This document shows, piece after piece, positions 62,185-64,000 of a stretch of 64,000 nucleotides of DNA. The notes beneath the pieces were generated by a model. The model did not search any database. It saw only the letters and a program-made list of their open reading frames with translations, and was not told the origin of the DNA. Source of the DNA: Salaquimonas sp. (GTDB lineage Bacteria; Pseudomonadota; Alphaproteobacteria; Rhizobiales; Rhizobiaceae); NCBI GenBank assembly GCA_022340185.1, contig JAJDOK010000045.1:49507-113506 (forward strand), given 5' to 3'. A program made the position numbers and the translations under genes. Positions within the stretch are counted from its first letter, which is position 1. Each line of letters starts with the position of its first letter.

Positions 62185-62676
62185 CCATCTCTCAATGATC
62201 TCGGAGACGGCGTTTCGTGCGATTGGTATGGCGGCGGCGACATGCTCGGTCGGATCGAGGCCGAGCGCCGTATCGGCCGGCTGGATGGCGACGAGCGCGC
62301 GCCGCATTGGCAAACTCTGACTCAGCCTTGCGGCGGAAAACAGATCGGAAAGCGAGATTTCGTGCGGCGTCAGCCGGCTTGCGCCGAGCACCATATCCAT
62401 GTTCTCGGCTTCGAAAAGCTGCACATCACCCGGCTCACCGCCGAAATTGGTCGCATCGACGACGATCAGGCTTTCGGCAGCCGCGATTTCCGGCAGCAAC
62501 GCCAAGCCGACTGTACCGGCGTCGCGCAGCCGCACATTTTCATTCGTTTCGAGGGAGTTCTCCGGCCCAGTTGCTTCGCCGCGCCTCTCTTCCAGGGCGC
62601 GTATCACATGCACGCCGACGCCATCATCGCTTAATAGCGTGTTGCCAATACCCAGTACGAGAACTGTGCACTCCAT
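62176..62676 (-). CDS. Hydrogenase maturation endopeptidase for the group 1e hydrogenase
   Basis: A 166-residue HyaD/HupD-type protease. It has GIGNTLLSDDGVGVHVI at the N-terminus with the metal-binding acidic residue, LIVVDATNFGGEPG with the second ligand, and LTPHEISLSDLFSAAR with the His of the third site. It would process the HynL C-terminus. The start MECTVLVLGIG was chosen as the family N-terminus; 62709 is an in-frame alternative. It is the first gene of the leftward hydrogenase run, and its 180-bp upstream gap to the V-ATPase genes should contain the promoter. Confidence 0.88.
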   Translation of the reverse strand: MECTVLVLGIGNTLLSDDGVGVHVIRALEERRGEATGPENSLETNENVRLRDAGTVGLALLPEIAAAESLIVVDATNFGGEPGDVQLFEAENMDMVLGASRLTPHEISLSDLFSAARLSQSLPMRRALVAIQPADTALGLDPTEHVAAAIPIARNAVSEIIERWLT

Positions 62677-62856
62677 CCCTGGATTTCCGCGAGTCCCAGA
62701 CTCATCCATTTATTAGTATCTTCGCAATTAATAACATGCAGAGCGCCAACCGCCAGTGACCTGCGTACGAAATCGCAAATTTATTTGTGCGCTCGCCCAC
62801 ATTCCTCGCGGTAAATACATACGCCACGACCGGTTTGAGGTGCCGGCGCGGCCAGC

Positions 62857-63459
62857 TCAGCCGATCCTTCTGCCGGCAAGGCGCACACGCACCGCCTCTT
62901 CCAGGTCCACTTCCTCCAATTGCTCATCGATCGTCTTGAGCGCATTGGCGATCTCCGGCAGCAGCACGTTTTCGAGCGCGCTCGCGCGGCGCTCGGTGCG
63001 TGCATATTCATCCGCAAGCCGATGCAGATTGCCCGACGCCGCCGCCATGCGTTGCGCCAAGGGTATCAGGGCGCGAAAGGCGCTTGCACAGCGCACCACG
63101 CTGTCGCTTTCCAGTGCGACCTTCTTGCCGGTTTCTTCCTGAGCAGCCACATGCACCAGCCTCACGCCGAGAAAGTCGCTGCGTCGCACCTCCGCCAGAT
63201 CAACTCCTTCTCCAACAGGGGGATGGACCTGCAATTCCTCCAGACCGTGATCGATGATGGCCGCCCCCAGCGCCTCGCGCGCGCTTGCCATGGCCGCACC
63301 ATAAGCCTCGCGCAGGCGCTTCCAGTCGTCGAGCTGGCGCATGATCTCGCCGGCAAGCAACATGCGTTTCTCGTCGAGGAAATCGTAGCCCTGCCGGATC
63401 AGCCGCTCTTCCTCGCCAAGCGCGATCGCCGTAGCCCGAGTTGCCGGATAGTCGGCCAT
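62857..63459 (-). CDS. V/A-type ATPase subunit D
   Basis: A 200-residue coiled-coil protein. Long helices at both ends (about residues 10 to 65 and 130 to 190, for example ANALKTIDEQLEEVDLEEAVRV) enclose a short beta region, the layout of the central stalk subunit D of V/A-type ATPases. It turns inside the A3B3 head and couples ATP use or synthesis to ion flow. It follows subunit B by 1 bp, the usual B-D order. V/A ATPases are uncommon in alphaproteobacteria. Confidence 0.87.
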   Translation of the reverse strand: MADYPATRATAIALGEEERLIRQGYDFLDEKRMLLAGEIMRQLDDWKRLREAYGAAMASAREALGAAIIDHGLEELQVHPPVGEGVDLAEVRRSDFLGVRLVHVAAQEETGKKVALESDSVVRCASAFRALIPLAQRMAAASGNLHRLADEYARTERRASALENVLLPEIANALKTIDEQLEEVDLEEAVRVRLAGRRIG

Positions 63460-63460
63460 C

Positions 63461-64000
63461 TCAGCCAGCCCCCGCCTTGGCGTCGATATTCTTGGCGATT
63501 TGTTCGCCGGACAGCCGCATTAATTCGCCGGCTGGCAGCACGCGCAGCACCTCCCATCCCGCATCCATGCTTTCTTCCAGCGTCCGCCTGCCCTCCTGGG
63601 TGACGAAACGTTCCTCGAAACGGTCGGCGAAATCGAGATAGCGCCGGTCGATCTCGGTAAGTCCCGAGCGGCCAACGACGCTTGCCAGTACGCGGGTGCG
63701 CTGCGCCTTTGCATAGGATGCAAACAATTGGTGCGCCAGCGCGGTGTGGTCGGCATGGGTGAACCCTTCGCCCGTGCCCTTGTCCATCAGCCTCGACAGG
63801 CTCGGCAGCACGCCGACCGGCGGATAGATGCCCTTGTGGTCGAGCTCGCGGTCGAGAACGATCTGGCCTTCCGTGATGTAGCCGGTCAGGTCGGGAATGG
63901 GATGGCTGATATCGTCGGCCGGCATGGTCAGGATCGGCACCTGCGTCACCGTGCCGGGCTTGTTCTTCAGCGAACCGGCGCGCTCGTACAGCGTCGCCAG
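63461..64000 (-). CDS. V/A-type ATPase subunit B, C-terminal part
   Basis: The last about 179 residues of subunit B; the start is beyond the right edge. Recognisable are LATLYERAGSLKNKPGTVTQ, VPILTMPADDISHPIPDLTGYITEGQI and YPPVGVLPSLSRLMDKGTG, the conserved non-catalytic B-subunit segments, followed by the helical C-terminal domain. The wording TEGQIVLDRELDHKGIYPPV is V/A-type rather than F1-beta. With subunit D this shows an operon continuing to the right. Confidence 0.9.
   Translation of the reverse strand: MATLYERAGSLKNKPGTVTQVPILTMPADDISHPIPDLTGYITEGQIVLDRELDHKGIYPPVGVLPSLSRLMDKGTGEGFTHADHTALAHQLFASYAKAQRTRVLASVVGRSGLTEIDRRYLDFADRFEERFVTQEGRRTLEESMDAGWEVLRVLPAGELMRLSGEQIAKNIDAKAGAG

Noticed and set aside
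62709..62734. AT-rich dyad TTTATTAG...TTAATAA before the hydrogenase protease gene, considered as a fourth sulfur-type operator
   Set aside because: Only TATTAG is shared with the other sites and the spacing differs, so it is more simply promoter AT-richness.

Overview
The window comes from a GC-rich alphaproteobacterium, most likely in the order Hyphomicrobiales (rhizobia-like). Support for this is the 5-aminolevulinate synthase (C4 heme route), the protein styles, a rhizobial-type palindromic repeat, and an sHdr sulfur-oxidation cluster laid out like that of Hyphomicrobium. The taxonomic call is inference. I saw no rRNA, tRNA, CRISPR array or insertion sequence.

Region 1 (1-5.1 kb) is a sugar-acid catabolic cluster: an IlvD/Edd dehydratase fragment, a DenD-like epimerase, an SDR dehydrogenase, a divergent FAH-family diketo-acid hydrolase, a 2-hydroxyacid dehydrogenase and an overlapping dxr gene. 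Region 2 (5.2-20.2 kb) is mixed: a Nudix-like gene, hemA, a class III nucleotide cyclase, a Bcr/CflA drug exporter, a PBP1C / alpha-2-macroglobulin pair and a bifunctional beta-oxidation enzyme. Region 3 (20.3-29.6 kb) holds a tautomerase, a CUT2-type sugar ABC transporter, its LacI regulator, an SMP-30 lactonase and a GMC oxidoreductase. LacI-type palindromes centred on AGCGCT tie region 3 to region 1.

Region 4 (29.7-36.1 kb) is a DUF2892 - RND adaptor - RND pump operon followed by a second membrane class III cyclase. Region 5 (36.1-46.3 kb, minus strand) is a complete sHdr-LbpA sulfur-oxidation locus. It encodes a lipoate:protein ligase, a GATase-like protein without catalytic residues, DsrE3C, sHdrC1-B1-A-Hyp-C2-B2, a Cys-rich unknown protein, the lipoate-binding protein LbpA, a second DsrE and TusA. 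An 18-bp ArsR-like operator motif occurs before the ligase gene, before dsrE3C and before the DUF2892-RND operon. That suggests one sulfur-responsive regulator, not encoded here, controls all three.

Region 6 (46.4-49.6 kb, plus strand) has a DUF3775 gene behind a perfect FNR/FixK box and a glucosylglycerol osmolyte pair (phosphatase + GgpS). Region 7 (49.5-62.7 kb, minus strand) is a long run of hydrogenase genes: a membrane-bound group 1e Isp-type [NiFe]-hydrogenase (protease, HynS, Isp1, HynL, Isp2, HypC), then a cytosolic group 3b hydrogenase (HydB, a cyclic-nucleotide-binding protein, HydG, small and large subunits), its protease and HypF. The window ends in a V/A-type ATPase operon (subunits D and B).

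Together the right half describes a facultative chemolithotroph oxidising reduced sulfur (sHdr) and H2 (group 1e, coupled by Isp1/Isp2 to the quinone pool or to sulfur). It also has NAD(P)-linked H2 cycling (group 3b), probable low-oxygen control (FixK boxes) and salt adaptation. The left half supplies heterotrophic sugar catabolism.
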